Shown here piece after piece: positions 23,429 through 33,077 of a stretch of 41,178 nucleotides of DNA; position 1 is the first letter of the stretch, and every line of letters begins with the position of its first letter. The stretch is from contig JAFVBO010000009.1 in the NCBI GenBank assembly GCA_017479935.1, forward strand, positions 1 through 41,178. The letters are read 5' to 3'. Source of the stretch: Lachnospiraceae bacterium. Lineage in GTDB: Bacteria; Bacillota; Clostridia; Lachnospirales; Lachnospiraceae. Both the position numbers and the translations under genes were made by a program. A model generated the notes under the pieces. The model searched no databases. It was not told the DNA's origin and saw nothing but the letters and a program-made list of their open reading frames with translations.

Positions 23429-23780
23429 GCGTCAGGAAACTTCTAAGAAAGGCAGAGCTTATATTCGTTTGCAGTCATGTGCCAAGGCCATTAGAACCCG
23501 CTTGCTGAAAAGAATTTGCATTATTTCATTTGTAACTTAGCACAAGTCCCAGGCGCATCGTGCTTCGCACGCTGCTCGCCGCTAAAGCGGCTTAAGCCTG
23601 GGACTGTCGTGGTGGGGCCCACCACGAAAATGCAGAATATAAAGAAAAATGGTTGCAAGCAACCATTTTTCTGCATTTTGTGCTGAGTTATTTTGCAAAT
23701 TCTTTGAAGCTTAGCGGTTCTGGCCGCAGGTTCTTAGACTGCAACGAATATAACTCTGCCTCTTAGAAATTTCCTGACGC
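23429..23780. repeat. Long-trunk branched palindrome Z (right of parS array)
   Basis: The outer trunk 23429-23476 pairs with 23737-23780 with few mismatches; inner trunk pieces (GGCC..AGAACC, AAAGAATTTGCA with TGCAAATTCTTT, TAACTTAGCACAA with TTGTGCTGAGTTA) follow. At the tip are three hairpins: arm a GTCCCAGGC/GCCTGGGAC (23546-23554, 23596-23604), arm b CGTGGTGGG/CCCACCACG (23608-23626), arm c AAAAATGGTTGC/GCAACCATTTTT (23645-23670). The arms match those of element Y but in the order a-b-c instead of c-b-a. It ends 38 bp from the rsmG stop codon. Confidence 0.85.
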
Positions 23781-23818
23781 GTTGAGACACGTAGATTATT
23801 ATCTCACCCTTCACTACA

Positions 23819-24544
23819 TCACCCGAGGGGTTTCTTTGCGGGGAGCCCAGCCTTTCGAGGGTATTGATTGGGTGTCTCCTTACACTTCTCAAGAACGATG
23901 AGTGTGCGTTTGATATCGGTGTCTGGTAATGTAAAGGAAAACTCATCCACCTTCCGGCAGAAGAGCAGCTTCATGGCATTTTCGCAGGCCGCCATTTCTT
24001 CTTCCATCTCTCCAGACTTGTAGGCAATCATATGACCATGAACTTTCAGGAAGGGAATGTCGTACTCCATCAGCACATCCATTCTCGCAACAGCTCTGGA
24101 AACAACCAGGTCAAAAGCCCCCCGATATTTCCGGTCATGAGCAAGATCCTCCGCTCGCGCATGAACGGTCGTGATCTTGTTCAGATTGCATTTGTGGATA
24201 ACTTCGTTGATAAACTGCAATCTTTTATTCAGGGAGTCATTCAGGGTGAAGTCCATCTCCGGGAAGGCAATCTTCAGCGGAATGCCGGGAAAACCGGCCC
24301 CGGTGCCAACATCCAAAACCAAGTCCGTATCCTTGTAATAGGATTTTGCGTAGGAGAGCGCCAAGCTATCCACAAAGTGTTTGTTGATAACTTCCTCTGG
24401 TTCGGTGATAGAGGTCAGGTTCATGACCTTATTCTTTTCCACAAGTTCCTGATAGAAGAGGGCAAATTGAGAAAGCTGTTCCTCTGTCAGATCAACCCCA
24501 ATCTGATGGGCTCGATCGAAAAGAGTCTTCTGAAAAAATTCCAT
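23819..24544 (-). CDS. rsmG: 16S rRNA (guanine-N7) methyltransferase RsmG
   Basis: A 241-residue SAM-dependent methyltransferase that makes m7G at position 527 (E. coli numbering) of 16S rRNA. The SAM loop 'LDVGTGAGFPGIPLKIAFP' and the later 'DLVVSRAVARMDVL' are diagnostic. AGGAGG precedes the second of two close ATGs, giving the start at 24544. It is the last gene of the mnmE-mnmG-rsmG group that often neighbours parAB near oriC. Confidence 0.97.
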   Translation of the reverse strand: MEFFQKTLFDRAHQIGVDLTEEQLSQFALFYQELVEKNKVMNLTSITEPEEVINKHFVDSLALSYAKSYYKDTDLVLDVGTGAGFPGIPLKIAFPEMDFTLNDSLNKRLQFINEVIHKCNLNKITTVHARAEDLAHDRKYRGAFDLVVSRAVARMDVLMEYDIPFLKVHGHMIAYKSGEMEEEMAACENAMKLLFCRKVDEFSFTLPDTDIKRTLIVLEKCKETPNQYPRKAGLPAKKPLG

Positions 24545-24644
24545 TCATGACCTCCTGAAATATAGCAAACAACGACTCATAACATGATTACGTTTTAAAC
24601 ACCAATAAAATGGAATTCTTCGGACCACAAAAAATAAAAGCAGG

Positions 24645-24699
24645 TTATCCACACTTATCCACAAAATTCGTGTTGATAAGAGAGTAGGTTAGTGGATAA
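24645..24699. promoter_or_regulatory. DnaA-box cluster upstream of rsmG
   Basis: TTATCCACA at 24645-24653 and 24655-24663 (two perfect boxes one base apart) and TTATCCACT on the minus strand at 24691-24699. They occupy the 387-bp gap between mnmG and rsmG, in which I see no gene. They may titrate DnaA or couple rsmG to replication. Confidence 0.65.
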
Positions 24700-24931
24700 A
24701 CGTGTAATTAGAGTATTTGCAATTATACTAATAAATAATATTTCAATCTTTTGCGTCCATAGAGCATTGTTGCATATGAGAAAATTGTATACAGTATGCA
24801 TGATAAGTCTCCCAGACCAATATGCGCGATTCTTGTACATCGACTTCTAATGAACGACACCAAAACCTGCCTGGATTTCCTGATAGCACAAGTCAAGAAG
24901 CTTCGGCGTAGCTTAAGGATCACTACAAAGC

Positions 24932-26836
24932 CTACTGCATTCTTTTTCTTCCCATCTGCTCCAGATAAACCAAAAGCACCGAAATATCCGCCGGGGACAC
25001 ACCGGAAATACGGGAGGCCTGGCCAATCGAAACCGGTTTGATTGCATTAAGCTTCTGGTAGGCTTCTTTCCGTAAGCTGGGAATAGTGGTGTAATCGATA
25101 TCCTTGCTCAGCTTTTTGGCTTCCAGCTTTCGGAAATTCTGGATCTGCTGCAGCTGACGCTTGATATATCCTTCGTACTTTAAGTGGATTTCCACCTGTT
25201 CTTTTTCGGCTTCGGTTAACGTGTCCGGTCTGGCGGGATCAATCTCTTCTGTGACTTCATAGCCAAGCTCGGGGCGTCTGACAAGCTCCGCCAGGGAAAT
25301 GCCGCTCTTTAAAAGCGTACTTTCGTGCTTTTCCAGGAATGCCTGCACTTCTTCCGAGCACCCGACATGCGTTTTCTGTAAGCGTTCGATTTCCTGTTCG
25401 ATGTGCTCTTCCTTCTTCAGGAGTTTTTCGTAACGCTCATCGGAGATCAGGCCCACTTCATGCCCCAGGGGAGTCAGCCGCTCGTCGGCATTATCCTGCC
25501 TTTGAATCAGGCGATACTCGGAGCGCGAGGTCATCATGCGGTAGGGTTCGTGGTTTTCCTTCGTCACCAGATCATCGATCAGAACGCCGATGTACCCCAT
25601 GGAGCGGTCGATGAAAATGGCGGGTTTGTTCTGCACCTTTCTGGCTGCGTTGATACCTGCCACGATGCCCTGCGCAGCGGCTTCTTCGTAACCGGAGCTT
25701 CCATTAAACTGGCCGGCGGCGAAAAGGCCATCGATGGACTTGAACTCCAGGGTGGCTTCGAGCTGCTGCGGGTTGATGCAGTCGTACTCGATCGCGTAGG
25801 CATTGCGCACAATTTTGACGTTCTCCAGGCCGGGCACCGTGTGGTACATAGCGTACTGCACATCTTCGGGGAGTGAGGAGGACATGCCGCTTAAGTACAT
25901 CTCGTTGGTGTATTCGCCTTCCGGCTCCACAAATACCTGATGGCGATCCTTTTCGGGGTAGCGCACGACCTTGTCCTCTATGGAAGGGCAGTAACGAGGC
26001 CCGGTTCCTTCGATAATTCCGCCGTACAAAGGGGAGCGGTCCAGATTGGCCCGAATGATTTCGTGAGTCTTTTCTTCCGTGTACGTAAGCCAGCAGGATA
26101 CCTGTTCTCTCTGGATGCTTTCCGGATCGGTCTCAAAGGAGAAGGGAACAATCCGTTCATCGCCGAACTGTTCCTCCATCTTGGAAAAATCGATGCTTCG
26201 CTTATCCACGCGGGCGGGGGTTCCCGTCTTAAAACGGACCAGTTCGATCCCTTCGTTGCGAAGAGAGTCGGAGAGATGCGTAGCAGCTTGCAGACCGTTC
26301 GGGCCAGTGTATTGAATGACGTCTCCGGTAAGGCACCGGGCATTTAAGTACACGCCGGTAGCCAGGACAACCGCCTGCGCGCGGTAAACCATGCCGCTGG
26401 CTGTCTTGACGCCGCAGACCTTTGCCTTTTCCCCGTCCCGGCTGACGATCAACTCGCAAACTTCGCCCTGGCGAATGGTCAGATGATCGGTATTTTCCAT
26501 GGTCTTTCGCATCTCACGCGTGTAGACCTGCTTATCGGCCTGCGCGCGCAGCGAGTGGACCGCCGGGCCCTTCGAAGCGTTCAGCATTTTGGACTGGATA
26601 AATGCCTTATCGATATTCTTTCCCATCTCGCCGCCAAGCGCGTCCACCTCCCGGACCAGATGCCCCTTGGAGGTTCCGCCGATATTGGGATTGCACGGCA
26701 TCATGGCGATGGAATCGACACTGACCGTAAACACGATGGTTTCACAGCCAAGCCGGGCCGCCGCCAGCGCCGCCTCGCATCCGGCATGGCCGGCGCCAAC
26801 CACAATTACGTCATAGGTTTGTTCTATTGAAATCAT
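24932..26836 (-). CDS. mnmG: tRNA uridine-34 5-carboxymethylaminomethyl modification enzyme MnmG
   Basis: A 634-residue FAD protein that works with MnmE to make cmnm5U34 in several tRNAs. The FAD motif '[17 protein letters not shown]' (residues 14-30), '[15 protein letters not shown]', '[14 protein letters not shown]' with the catalytic Cys, and '[21 protein letters not shown]' are all present. Length is normal. The start lies 12 bp after the mnmE stop, as usual for the pair. Confidence 0.98.
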   Translation of the reverse strand: MISIEQTYDVIVVGAGHAGCEAALAAARLGCETIVFTVSVDSIAMMPCNPNIGGTSKGHLVREVDALGGEMGKNIDKAFIQSKMLNASKGPAVHSLRAQADKQVYTREMRKTMENTDHLTIRQGEVCELIVSRDGEKAKVCGVKTASGMVYRAQAVVLATGVYLNARCLTGDVIQYTGPNGLQAATHLSDSLRNEGIELVRFKTGTPARVDKRSIDFSKMEEQFGDERIVPFSFETDPESIQREQVSCWLTYTEEKTHEIIRANLDRSPLYGGIIEGTGPRYCPSIEDKVVRYPEKDRHQVFVEPEGEYTNEMYLSGMSSSLPEDVQYAMYHTVPGLENVKIVRNAYAIEYDCINPQQLEATLEFKSIDGLFAAGQFNGSSGYEEAAAQGIVAGINAARKVQNKPAIFIDRSMGYIGVLIDDLVTKENHEPYRMMTSRSEYRLIQRQDNADERLTPLGHEVGLISDERYEKLLKKEEHIEQEIERLQKTHVGCSEEVQAFLEKHESTLLKSGISLAELVRRPELGYEVTEEIDPARPDTLTEAEKEQVEIHLKYEGYIKRQLQQIQNFRKLEAKKLSKDIDYTTIPSLRKEAYQKLNAIKPVSIGQASRISGVSPADISVLLVYLEQMGRKRMQ

Positions 26837-26848
26837 ATCGGCTATTTC

Positions 26849-28234
26849 CTACTTTCCCATACAGAACCGGCCAAAAATTTCGTTGATCAGATCTTCGTCC
26901 ACCGATTCTCCGATGACCTTTCCCAGCTCCTCATAGGCATCGGTTAAGTCTATGCTGACCAGATCCTCCGGCATTCCGTCCAGAAGATTGTTCTTCACCA
27001 TGGTCAGACTGCTTTTCGCTTTTTCCAGAGATTCCTTCTGCCGCGCGTTTTCCATAAACAGCTCGTCGTTCATGGTCAGCCGGCCTTCGTAAAACATTTT
27101 CTGGATTTCCGTCTTCAGTTCGTTCAGGCCTTCGCCGCTTTTCGCCGAGAAGGGACTGACCTTCTTTTGAACCAAAAATTCCAGTTCCCGCGGGAGCATC
27201 TGCATATCCAGATCGTTTTTGTTGAGGATGACGATGGCCTTCCGGGTACGGATGAGTTCCATGATTTCGTAATCCTCTTCCTGGAGATTTTCGGAGCCGT
27301 CCACCACATACAAAATCAGATCGGCTGCCTCCGCATTTTGCCGCGCGCGTTCCACACCGATTTTTTCCACCACGTCCTCCGTCTCCCGGATCCCGGCGGT
27401 ATCCACCAGCGTCAGCCCCATCTCATTGATCGTGAGATATTCTTCCAGAGTATCGCGGGTTGTGCCCGCCACGTTGGTGACGATGGCCCGTTCCTCGCCC
27501 ATCAGGAGATTCATCAGAGACGATTTTCCTACGTTGGGCCTTCCTAAGATGACGGTGCGAATGCCTTCCCGAAGAATCCGCCCGTTGTGAAACTGCGAGA
27601 TCAGGGAGGAGAGGGTTGTGATCCACTTTTCATCCTCGGTGATCAGTTTCTCGGAAAATCCGTCGAGGGAAATGTGCTCCGGGTCATCTAACGCCGCCTC
27701 TAAGTAGGCGTTCTGATACAGAATTTCACTTCTGAGGGACCGGATTTTTTCGGAGAACTTTCCCTTTAAAGTGTTGATGGAACCGCGCATCGCATATTCG
27801 TTCTTGGATTCGATCAGATCCATCACGGATTCGGCCTGGGCCAGATCGATGCGGCCGTTTAAGAACGCCCGTCTGGTAAACTCCCCGGGCTCGGCTGTCC
27901 TGGCGCCGTTTCTCAAAACCAGATCCAGCACCTTCCGAAGCACGAGCACTCCGCCGTGGCAGTTGATTTCCACCGTGTCCTCCGTGGTATAACTGCGGGG
28001 CGCGCGCATGACCATCACCAGAACCTCGTCGATGATCCGCCCGTCTTCCACAATATGCCCATAGTGAATGGTGTGGGTGGGAGCTTCTAAAAGTGGCGCC
28101 TTCTGACCGGCTTCCTGAAAAACCCGGTCCGCCACAGTGAAAGCTTCCGGTCCGCTGATCCGAATAATGCCAATCCCGGCAGAGGAGAGAGGAGTGGCAA
28201 CGGCGGCTATGGTATCTTCCTGGTTTCTGATCAT
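26849..28234 (-). CDS. mnmE: tRNA modification GTPase MnmE
   Basis: A 461-residue protein with an N-terminal formyl-THF-binding domain, a helical domain and an inserted GTPase domain: G1 'GRPNVGKSS' near 230, 'GTTRDT', 'DTAGIRET', 'NKNDLD'. It ends in the invariant 'FCMGK', whose Cys is essential in the family. K+-stimulated GTP hydrolysis drives cmnm5U34 formation with MnmG. AAGGAG precedes the ATG. Confidence 0.98.
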   Translation of the reverse strand: MIRNQEDTIAAVATPLSSAGIGIIRISGPEAFTVADRVFQEAGQKAPLLEAPTHTIHYGHIVEDGRIIDEVLVMVMRAPRSYTTEDTVEINCHGGVLVLRKVLDLVLRNGARTAEPGEFTRRAFLNGRIDLAQAESVMDLIESKNEYAMRGSINTLKGKFSEKIRSLRSEILYQNAYLEAALDDPEHISLDGFSEKLITEDEKWITTLSSLISQFHNGRILREGIRTVILGRPNVGKSSLMNLLMGEERAIVTNVAGTTRDTLEEYLTINEMGLTLVDTAGIRETEDVVEKIGVERARQNAEAADLILYVVDGSENLQEEDYEIMELIRTRKAIVILNKNDLDMQMLPRELEFLVQKKVSPFSAKSGEGLNELKTEIQKMFYEGRLTMNDELFMENARQKESLEKAKSSLTMVKNNLLDGMPEDLVSIDLTDAYEELGKVIGESVDEDLINEIFGRFCMGK

Positions 28235-28263
28235 GAATGGTTTTCTCCTTATATTCGCACAAA

Positions 28264-28289
28264 GAGGCAGGCGTTAAAACGCCTGCCTC
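28264..28289 (-). terminator. Terminator-like hairpin between jag and mnmE
   Basis: GAGGCAGGCGTT/AACGCCTGCCTC stem followed on the minus strand by TTTG only, so probably a partial terminator that lowers mnmE-mnmG expression relative to rpmH-jag. Confidence 0.6.
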
Positions 28290-28300
28290 CGCTTTACAGC

Positions 28301-28942
28301 TTATTTCTCGAAACGATCCCTTTTCTTCAGGGAAATGATCACATGACGATACGGTTCTTCCCCGTCGCTTCTGGTTACCACATAGCGATCATTCTGAAGC
28401 GTAGAGTGAATAATTCTTCTCTCATAAGGGTTCATCGGCTCCAAAGAAACCGCACGGCGTGTTCTCTTTACTTTGGCCGCAATGTTGCGGGCCAGCTTTT
28501 CAAGGGTTTCCTGACGGCGTTCCCGGTAGTTCTCAGTATCAACCTTGACACGGTAGTACTCGTCGGTTTCCTTGTTTACGACAAAACTGGTCAGATACTG
28601 AAGGGAATCCAAAGTCTGCCCCCGTTTTCCGATCAGCACGCCCATGTCGTCTCCGCTTAAATCCACGTTTACGGTCTTTTCATCCTCGTCAACCGTAACG
28701 GCGATGGAAACTTTCATTTCCATGGCTTCAAAGACATCTTCCAAAAACTTCGTAGCCGCATCCTCCAGCGAGAAAACCTTTCTGGCGCGGATTACAGCCG
28801 GACGTGTCTTAAATCCGAAGAAACCGGCGCTTCCCTCGTCCACCACTTCGATTTCCAGCTGATCGCTGGGAACCCCAAAGGCGACGGAAGCTTCCGTCTT
28901 CGCTTCTTCTACCGTTTTGGCAGAAAATTCAGTAAAATCCAT
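28301..28942 (-). CDS. jag: RNA-binding protein Jag (KhpB/EloR type)
   Basis: A 213-residue protein: Jag N-terminal domain (1-55, 'AGFFGFKTRPAVI'), a type II KH domain with 'GVLIGKRGQTLDSLQYL', and an R3H domain near 'MNPYERRIIHSTLQND'. It binds small RNAs and is linked to cell elongation and envelope control in Firmicutes, normally next to yidC as here. The ATG at 28942 has a GAGGG site; the in-frame start at 28969 has none. Confidence 0.95.
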   Translation of the reverse strand: MDFTEFSAKTVEEAKTEASVAFGVPSDQLEIEVVDEGSAGFFGFKTRPAVIRARKVFSLEDAATKFLEDVFEAMEMKVSIAVTVDEDEKTVNVDLSGDDMGVLIGKRGQTLDSLQYLTSFVVNKETDEYYRVKVDTENYRERRQETLEKLARNIAAKVKRTRRAVSLEPMNPYERRIIHSTLQNDRYVVTRSDGEEPYRHVIISLKKRDRFEK

Positions 28943-28974
28943 ATAGTTGCCCTCGTTACAATGAAACAAATATA

Positions 28975-30219
28975 TTACTTTTTCTTCTTCATGTTCCGCT
29001 CTTCGTAATCCTTGACCATCCGGGCCCTTGCGGAAATGCTTCCCGGATTTTCACTGCGGCTGTTGTAATATTCCGTGGATTTCGCCTGCGCTTCGTCTCT
29101 CTTTTCCCGGTTGAACGTGCTTTCCTGCTGGGCCTTTTCGCTCAGCTTCTGGGCGCGCTCTACCTGCTGCATCATAGCCAGCTCGTTGATCGGAGGAAGA
29201 CCCCGCTTTTCGCGCTGTCTGTTCTTCTTCTCAATGTTCGCCTTGATCATGTCGTTGACGTCCAGCGTATCCATGTACTTATTGACATAGTATTGGGTAA
29301 CCAGACGGATACCGCTGGATGCAATCCAGTAGATACCGACGGCAGCCGGGAGAGAGAAGCAGAAGAACACGGAGATGAGAGGCATCAGATTGTTCATCAT
29401 CTTCATGGAATCGCCCATCTCGTTGTTCGCGGGGCTGCTCTTCATGGACTGGCGGGCGCCAAGCCACTGGAACAGACCGGCAAGGATCGGGATCAGAATA
29501 GCTGCGCTGAGCAGATTCTGGCTGGGTGATTCGGCTAAATAGATCGGACCGAGAGAGTTCATGCGGTTGATGGCCACAACGTTCTCGGAGATGATCGAAG
29601 AAATATCGGGGAAGATCTCTTTTAAGGTCTCCCAGTTGGAGCTGGAGAACTTGTAGAGAAGATCGATCACCCGGTTGACCTGCGTATAATCGTAGGACTC
29701 GATGGAAAGGCCGCGCTCCGTGGCAAGATCGGCGATCTTCGCGATGTAATCCGTCTGCTGCATGAGCGGATTGGCAATGTTCAGGAACACTTCCTTGATG
29801 CCGTCCACGTAGGCCGGCACGTTCAAAATGACCTGATACAAAGCAAACAGGATCGGCATCTGAATGAGAAGCGGCAGGCAGCTACCCGTGGGGGACGCGC
29901 CGTACTTCTCGTATAATGCCTGCAGTTCCGCGTTCTGCTTGGCAACGGAAGCGTTGTCGGTTTTTCCTTTGTACTTTTCCTGAATAGCCCGCATTTCCGG
30001 CTGCATCAGGGTATTGACCTTCATGAACTTCTGCTGACTGATAGTCATGGGAAGCATCAGAAGGACCGTGATAATCGTGAAGACAACAATACAAAGAGCA
30101 ATATTCTGAATGCCAAAGTTGTCAAAGAAGTTGAAGATGGCATTCATGATCCAGCCGAGCAACGTAGCCAGCTGCCCGATGATCGGGGTGCTGCTTTGTG
30201 TCATGAAAATAAAGCTCAA
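28975..30219 (-). CDS. yidC: Membrane protein insertase YidC
   Basis: A 414-residue insertase with about five membrane helices, lacking the large periplasmic domain of Gram-negative YidC. The conserved hydrophilic hairpin and 'GASPTGSCLPLLIQMPILFALYQVI' are seen, split by a helix turn. There is an unusually long Lys/Arg/Glu tail (about the last 90 residues, ending 'ERNMKKKK') which would contact ribosomes. It lacks a lipoprotein Cys at the start. The start is TTG at 30219: GGAGG lies 8 bases before it, while the in-frame ATG at 30204 is too far from that site. Confidence 0.93.
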   Translation of the reverse strand: MSFIFMTQSSTPIIGQLATLLGWIMNAIFNFFDNFGIQNIALCIVVFTIITVLLMLPMTISQQKFMKVNTLMQPEMRAIQEKYKGKTDNASVAKQNAELQALYEKYGASPTGSCLPLLIQMPILFALYQVILNVPAYVDGIKEVFLNIANPLMQQTDYIAKIADLATERGLSIESYDYTQVNRVIDLLYKFSSSNWETLKEIFPDISSIISENVVAINRMNSLGPIYLAESPSQNLLSAAILIPILAGLFQWLGARQSMKSSPANNEMGDSMKMMNNLMPLISVFFCFSLPAAVGIYWIASSGIRLVTQYYVNKYMDTLDVNDMIKANIEKKNRQREKRGLPPINELAMMQQVERAQKLSEKAQQESTFNREKRDEAQAKSTEYYNSRSENPGSISARARMVKDYEERNMKKKK

Positions 30220-30237
30220 ATCGGAACCTCCGCTTGT

Positions 30238-30447
30238 CTAAGGGACAGGATCAAAGCCTCCTTTAGAAAAAGGATTGCAGCGCAAAATACGCCACATGGC
30301 CAGCAGCGATCCTTTGAGTGCCCCATATTTTTCCAGTGCCTCCACGGCATACTGGGAACAGGTGGGAATGTATCTGCAATGGGTGTGCTTTAAACCGGAG
30401 ATGTACTTCTGGTAAAACCTCACCAACGCGATTAAAATCTTTTTCAT
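30238..30447 (-). CDS. yidD: Membrane protein insertion efficiency factor YidD
   Basis: A 69-residue protein with the family motif '[20 protein letters not shown]' and '[17 protein letters not shown]', including three conserved Cys. It starts only four bases after the rnpA stop with a weak site, so translation is probably coupled. Confidence 0.96.
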   Translation of the reverse strand: MKKILIALVRFYQKYISGLKHTHCRYIPTCSQYAVEALEKYGALKGSLLAMWRILRCNPFSKGGFDPVP

Positions 30448-30451
30448 GGTA

Positions 30452-30814
30452 TTACTTGCTCAAATTTTTTTCCTTCAGGCCGAGCCTTTCCGCAAGCTGC
30501 ATGACAGCTGCCTCCAGTTCCCGGTAATCCTTCCGGCTTGCCTCCACCCTGGCAACGATCACAATGTCCAGACCCTTTCTGAACATCGCGTCATTCAGTC
30601 GAAAAATCTCCCGAACGACTCTTTTAATCCGATGTCTGACTACACTGTTTCCTACGCGTTTACTGACGCTGATCCCTATACGGTTGATCTTGTTTTCTTT
30701 GTTTTCCGGGTTTTCCACAAAATACATCACAAGAGACCGGTTTGCCGCCGATCTTTTGTGATTGTATACTGTGTGAAAATCGCTGTTTTTCTTTAAAGAA
30801 TGAAAGTTACTCAT
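30452..30814 (-). CDS. rnpA: Ribonuclease P protein component
   Basis: A 120-residue basic protein with the RNR motif region '[26 protein letters not shown]', read in pieces, typical of RNase P protein, which helps the P RNA cut 5' leaders from tRNA precursors. The ATG at 30814 gives the usual 'SLKKNSDF' start; a TTG nine codons upstream has no support. It lies 119 bp after rpmH. Confidence 0.96.
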   Translation of the reverse strand: MSNFHSLKKNSDFHTVYNHKRSAANRSLVMYFVENPENKENKINRIGISVSKRVGNSVVRHRIKRVVREIFRLNDAMFRKGLDIVIVARVEASRKDYRELEAAVMQLAERLGLKEKNLSK

Positions 30815-30933
30815 AAACCTGTCTTTCTGTTGCCGTGACAATAACGCTTTTTTTGTATAGGAAAAGAAAAGGCCACTAATTCTAGCAGCCCTTAAGTTAT
30901 CGCACTAGTCTTTTTAAGCAGGTTTTTCCTTCC

Positions 30934-31068
30934 TTAAGCGGATAACTGTTTTCTTCCCTTGGCTCTTCTTGCAGCCAGGACCTTTCTTCCGCCTGCAGAA
31001 CTCATTCTGGCACGAAATCCATGTACTCTCGCTCTCTGTCTCTTCTTCGGCTGAAATGTCATTTTCAT
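30934..31068 (-). CDS. rpmH: 50S ribosomal protein L34
   Basis: A 44-residue Arg/Lys-rich protein starting '[18 protein letters not shown]' and ending '[10 protein letters not shown]', nearly the family consensus. A perfect AAAGGAGGTG site precedes ATG 31068. It is first in the minus-strand operon running away from oriC. Confidence 0.98.
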   Translation of the reverse strand: MKMTFQPKKRQRARVHGFRARMSSAGGRKVLAARRAKGRKQLSA

Positions 31069-31116
31069 AAGATTACACCTCCTTTACTATATTCAGCATA
31101 GTAAAACATCGTTCCC

Positions 31117-31145
31117 ATTATAATGAATGGAAGGGTATCCGTCAA
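31117..31145 (-). promoter_or_regulatory. Promoter of rpmH operon
   Basis: Minus strand TTGACG (31140-31145), 17-bp spacer, TATAAT (31117-31122), 49 bp before the start codon. Confidence 0.85.
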
Positions 31146-31229
31146 GAAAGATTTCAAAAAAAGAGCCCGGTTCTATGAGAAAAATACAATCCTGCGCGGC
31201 CGGATTGTTCCTACCCAGTTTAATTATTC

Positions 31230-31336
31230 ACATTTTTGTGGATAAGTTGTGGATAAGTGGTGACTATTCACGATTTCCTTTTCTGATCTGACCGTATTTT
31301 CTGATTGTTTTTTGTCCCGACCTATTGTAAAATAGG
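31230..31336. promoter_or_regulatory. oriC, left part: DnaA boxes and dnaA promoter
   Basis: Two perfect DnaA boxes in minus orientation, TGTGGATAA at 31237-31245 and 31248-31256, 11 bp apart. A promoter for dnaA follows: TTGTTT (31305-31310), 17 bp, TAAAAT (31328-31333), overlapping a CCTATT/AATAGG hairpin. This fills the 390-bp rpmH-dnaA gap and implies DnaA control of its own gene. Confidence 0.75.
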
Positions 31337-31458
31337 CCTATATGCTCTATAGGAACCCTTTCAGCAAAGAAATGCGGAAAACTATGGAAAAATGACCCCT
31401 TTACCCGCTTCTTCGGTTTTTCCGTACTTCTGCGCCATTTGAGGAGGCTTTTAAGCTT

Positions 31459-32808
31459 ATGCTGTCTACCATTTTGGAAAACTGGGATAAGATCCTTGAA
31501 TATCTCAGAAACGAATTCGATGAAATATCGGATGTGTCCTTCCGCACCTGGATCGAACCGCTTCGGGTGATCGCCGTGGATGAACGGACCCATGTCATCA
31601 CCATTTTAGTCACCCAGGCAAATCTGGGAACGAGCTACATCGAGAAGAAGTACGGAACGAAGCTGTCCGCCGCGATCGAGGAAATCACCCTTTTCCGGAA
31701 TACCCTGGTTTTCACGGAAAACCCGGACTACGGGAAAGAGGCGGAGAGAAAGGTGAGTAAGAAACCGGCCTTATCGACCGCGCGGGAAGCTGGGCTCAAT
31801 GAAAAATACACGTTTGACTCTTTTGTCGTCGGATCCAACAACAAGATGGCACATGCGGCTTCCCTGGCTGTTGCGGAATCCCCGGGCGTTACCTACAATC
31901 CGCTTTTCATCTATGGAGGCGTCGGTCTGGGGAAAACCCACCTGATGCACGCCATCGGCAACTTCATTCTGAAAAACGATCCATCCAAGAAGCTCAAATA
32001 CGTCACATCCGAAGTTTTTACCAACGAACTGATCGACTCCATCCGAAACAACAACACGCAGGAGTTCCGGGAAAAATATCGGACTAATGACGTCCTCATG
32101 ATTGACGATATCCAGTTCATCATCGGAAAAGAGAGTACGCAGGAAGAATTTTTCCACACGTTCAACACCATGCACGACGCGTCGAAGCAGATCATCATCT
32201 CCAGCGATCGCCCTCCCAAGGAGTTCAACACGCTGGAGGAACGTCTGGTTTCCCGTTTCGAGTGGGGCATGACGGCGGATATTCAGAGTCCGGACTACGA
32301 AACCCGCATGGCAATTCTCCGCAAAAAGGAGGAAGTGGAAGGCTACAATATCGACAACGAGGTCATTCAGTACATCGCGACCAACATCCAGTCCAACATC
32401 CGTGAACTCGAGGGCGCGCTCACCCGCGTCATCGCCGCTTCCAAGCTGGACAAGCGCGAGATCGACTTAAAGCTGGCTGAGGAGTCCTTAAAGGACATCC
32501 TTTCGCCCAATCAGAAGAAAGAAATCAACTGTGCCTACATCATCGACCGCGTGGCGGATCATTTTTCCATTCCCCAGCAGGATCTGATTTCCGCCAAGAG
32601 AAGCAAGGAAATCGTCCGGCCACGGCAGATCGCCATGTATCTGTGCCGCGTCATGACAACGGATACGCAGGAAATGATCGGAAGAGCCATGGGAAGGGAT
32701 CACACCACCATCATTCATGGCATCGACAAGATTTCCAAGGAATTGGAAACGGACCAGAGTCTTCAGAATACCATTGAAATTCTGAAAAAGAAGATCGATC
32801 CAAATTAG
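31459..32808 (+). CDS. dnaA: Chromosomal replication initiator DnaA
   Basis: A 449-residue AAA+ protein. Walker A 'GGVGLGKTHLMHA' near 152, Walker B 'LMIDDIQFI', the sensor/Arg-finger region 'RLVSRFEWGMT', and the C-terminal box-binding signature 'GRDHTTIIHGIDKI' are present. It binds DnaA boxes on both sides of its gene and opens oriC. GGAGG precedes ATG 31459. Confidence 0.99.
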   Translation: MLSTILENWDKILEYLRNEFDEISDVSFRTWIEPLRVIAVDERTHVITILVTQANLGTSYIEKKYGTKLSAAIEEITLFRNTLVFTENPDYGKEAERKVSKKPALSTAREAGLNEKYTFDSFVVGSNNKMAHAASLAVAESPGVTYNPLFIYGGVGLGKTHLMHAIGNFILKNDPSKKLKYVTSEVFTNELIDSIRNNNTQEFREKYRTNDVLMIDDIQFIIGKESTQEEFFHTFNTMHDASKQIIISSDRPPKEFNTLEERLVSRFEWGMTADIQSPDYETRMAILRKKEEVEGYNIDNEVIQYIATNIQSNIRELEGALTRVIAASKLDKREIDLKLAEESLKDILSPNQKKEINCAYIIDRVADHFSIPQQDLISAKRSKEIVRPRQIAMYLCRVMTTDTQEMIGRAMGRDHTTIIHGIDKISKELETDQSLQNTIEILKKKIDPN

Positions 32809-32829
32809 TTTCTTCCTTATTATATAGAG

Positions 32830-33076
32830 TTATTCACAAGAATACCTGTGGATATTCAGTGGAAACCCTGTGGGGAATGTGGACAGAACGCGCCCTGTGG
32901 AAAACCCGAAGGTTTTTCACAAGGCAAAGCCCTCTTATCCACAGGTTTTTCCAGATCAGAAACACCATATTTTATCTGGGCCGAGACAGGTTATGCACGA
33001 ATTCACAGTCCCTATTACTAAGACTTCTGAATCTTTTTCCTTTTCCGCCTGTCCGTCCCGAAAGGAGTTATCCACT
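32830..33076. promoter_or_regulatory. oriC, right part: DnaA boxes between dnaA and dnaN
   Basis: Boxes: TTATTCACA 32830-32838, minus-strand ATATCCACA 32847-32855, TTATCCACA 32935-32943, TTATGCACG 32991-32999, TTATCCACT 33068-33076. Several TGTGGA half-sites lie in between. The AT-rich text at 32960-32980 could be the unwinding element. The bipartite layout around dnaA is typical of Firmicutes. Confidence 0.8.
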
Positions 33077-33077
33077 T

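Noticed and set aside
24655-24923. Small minus-strand frames between mnmG and rsmG
   Set aside because: They cover the DnaA boxes and lack ribosome sites.
32859-33077. N-terminal extension of dnaN
   Set aside because: The extra frame passes through DnaA boxes; the family start with a good ribosome site is at 33078.
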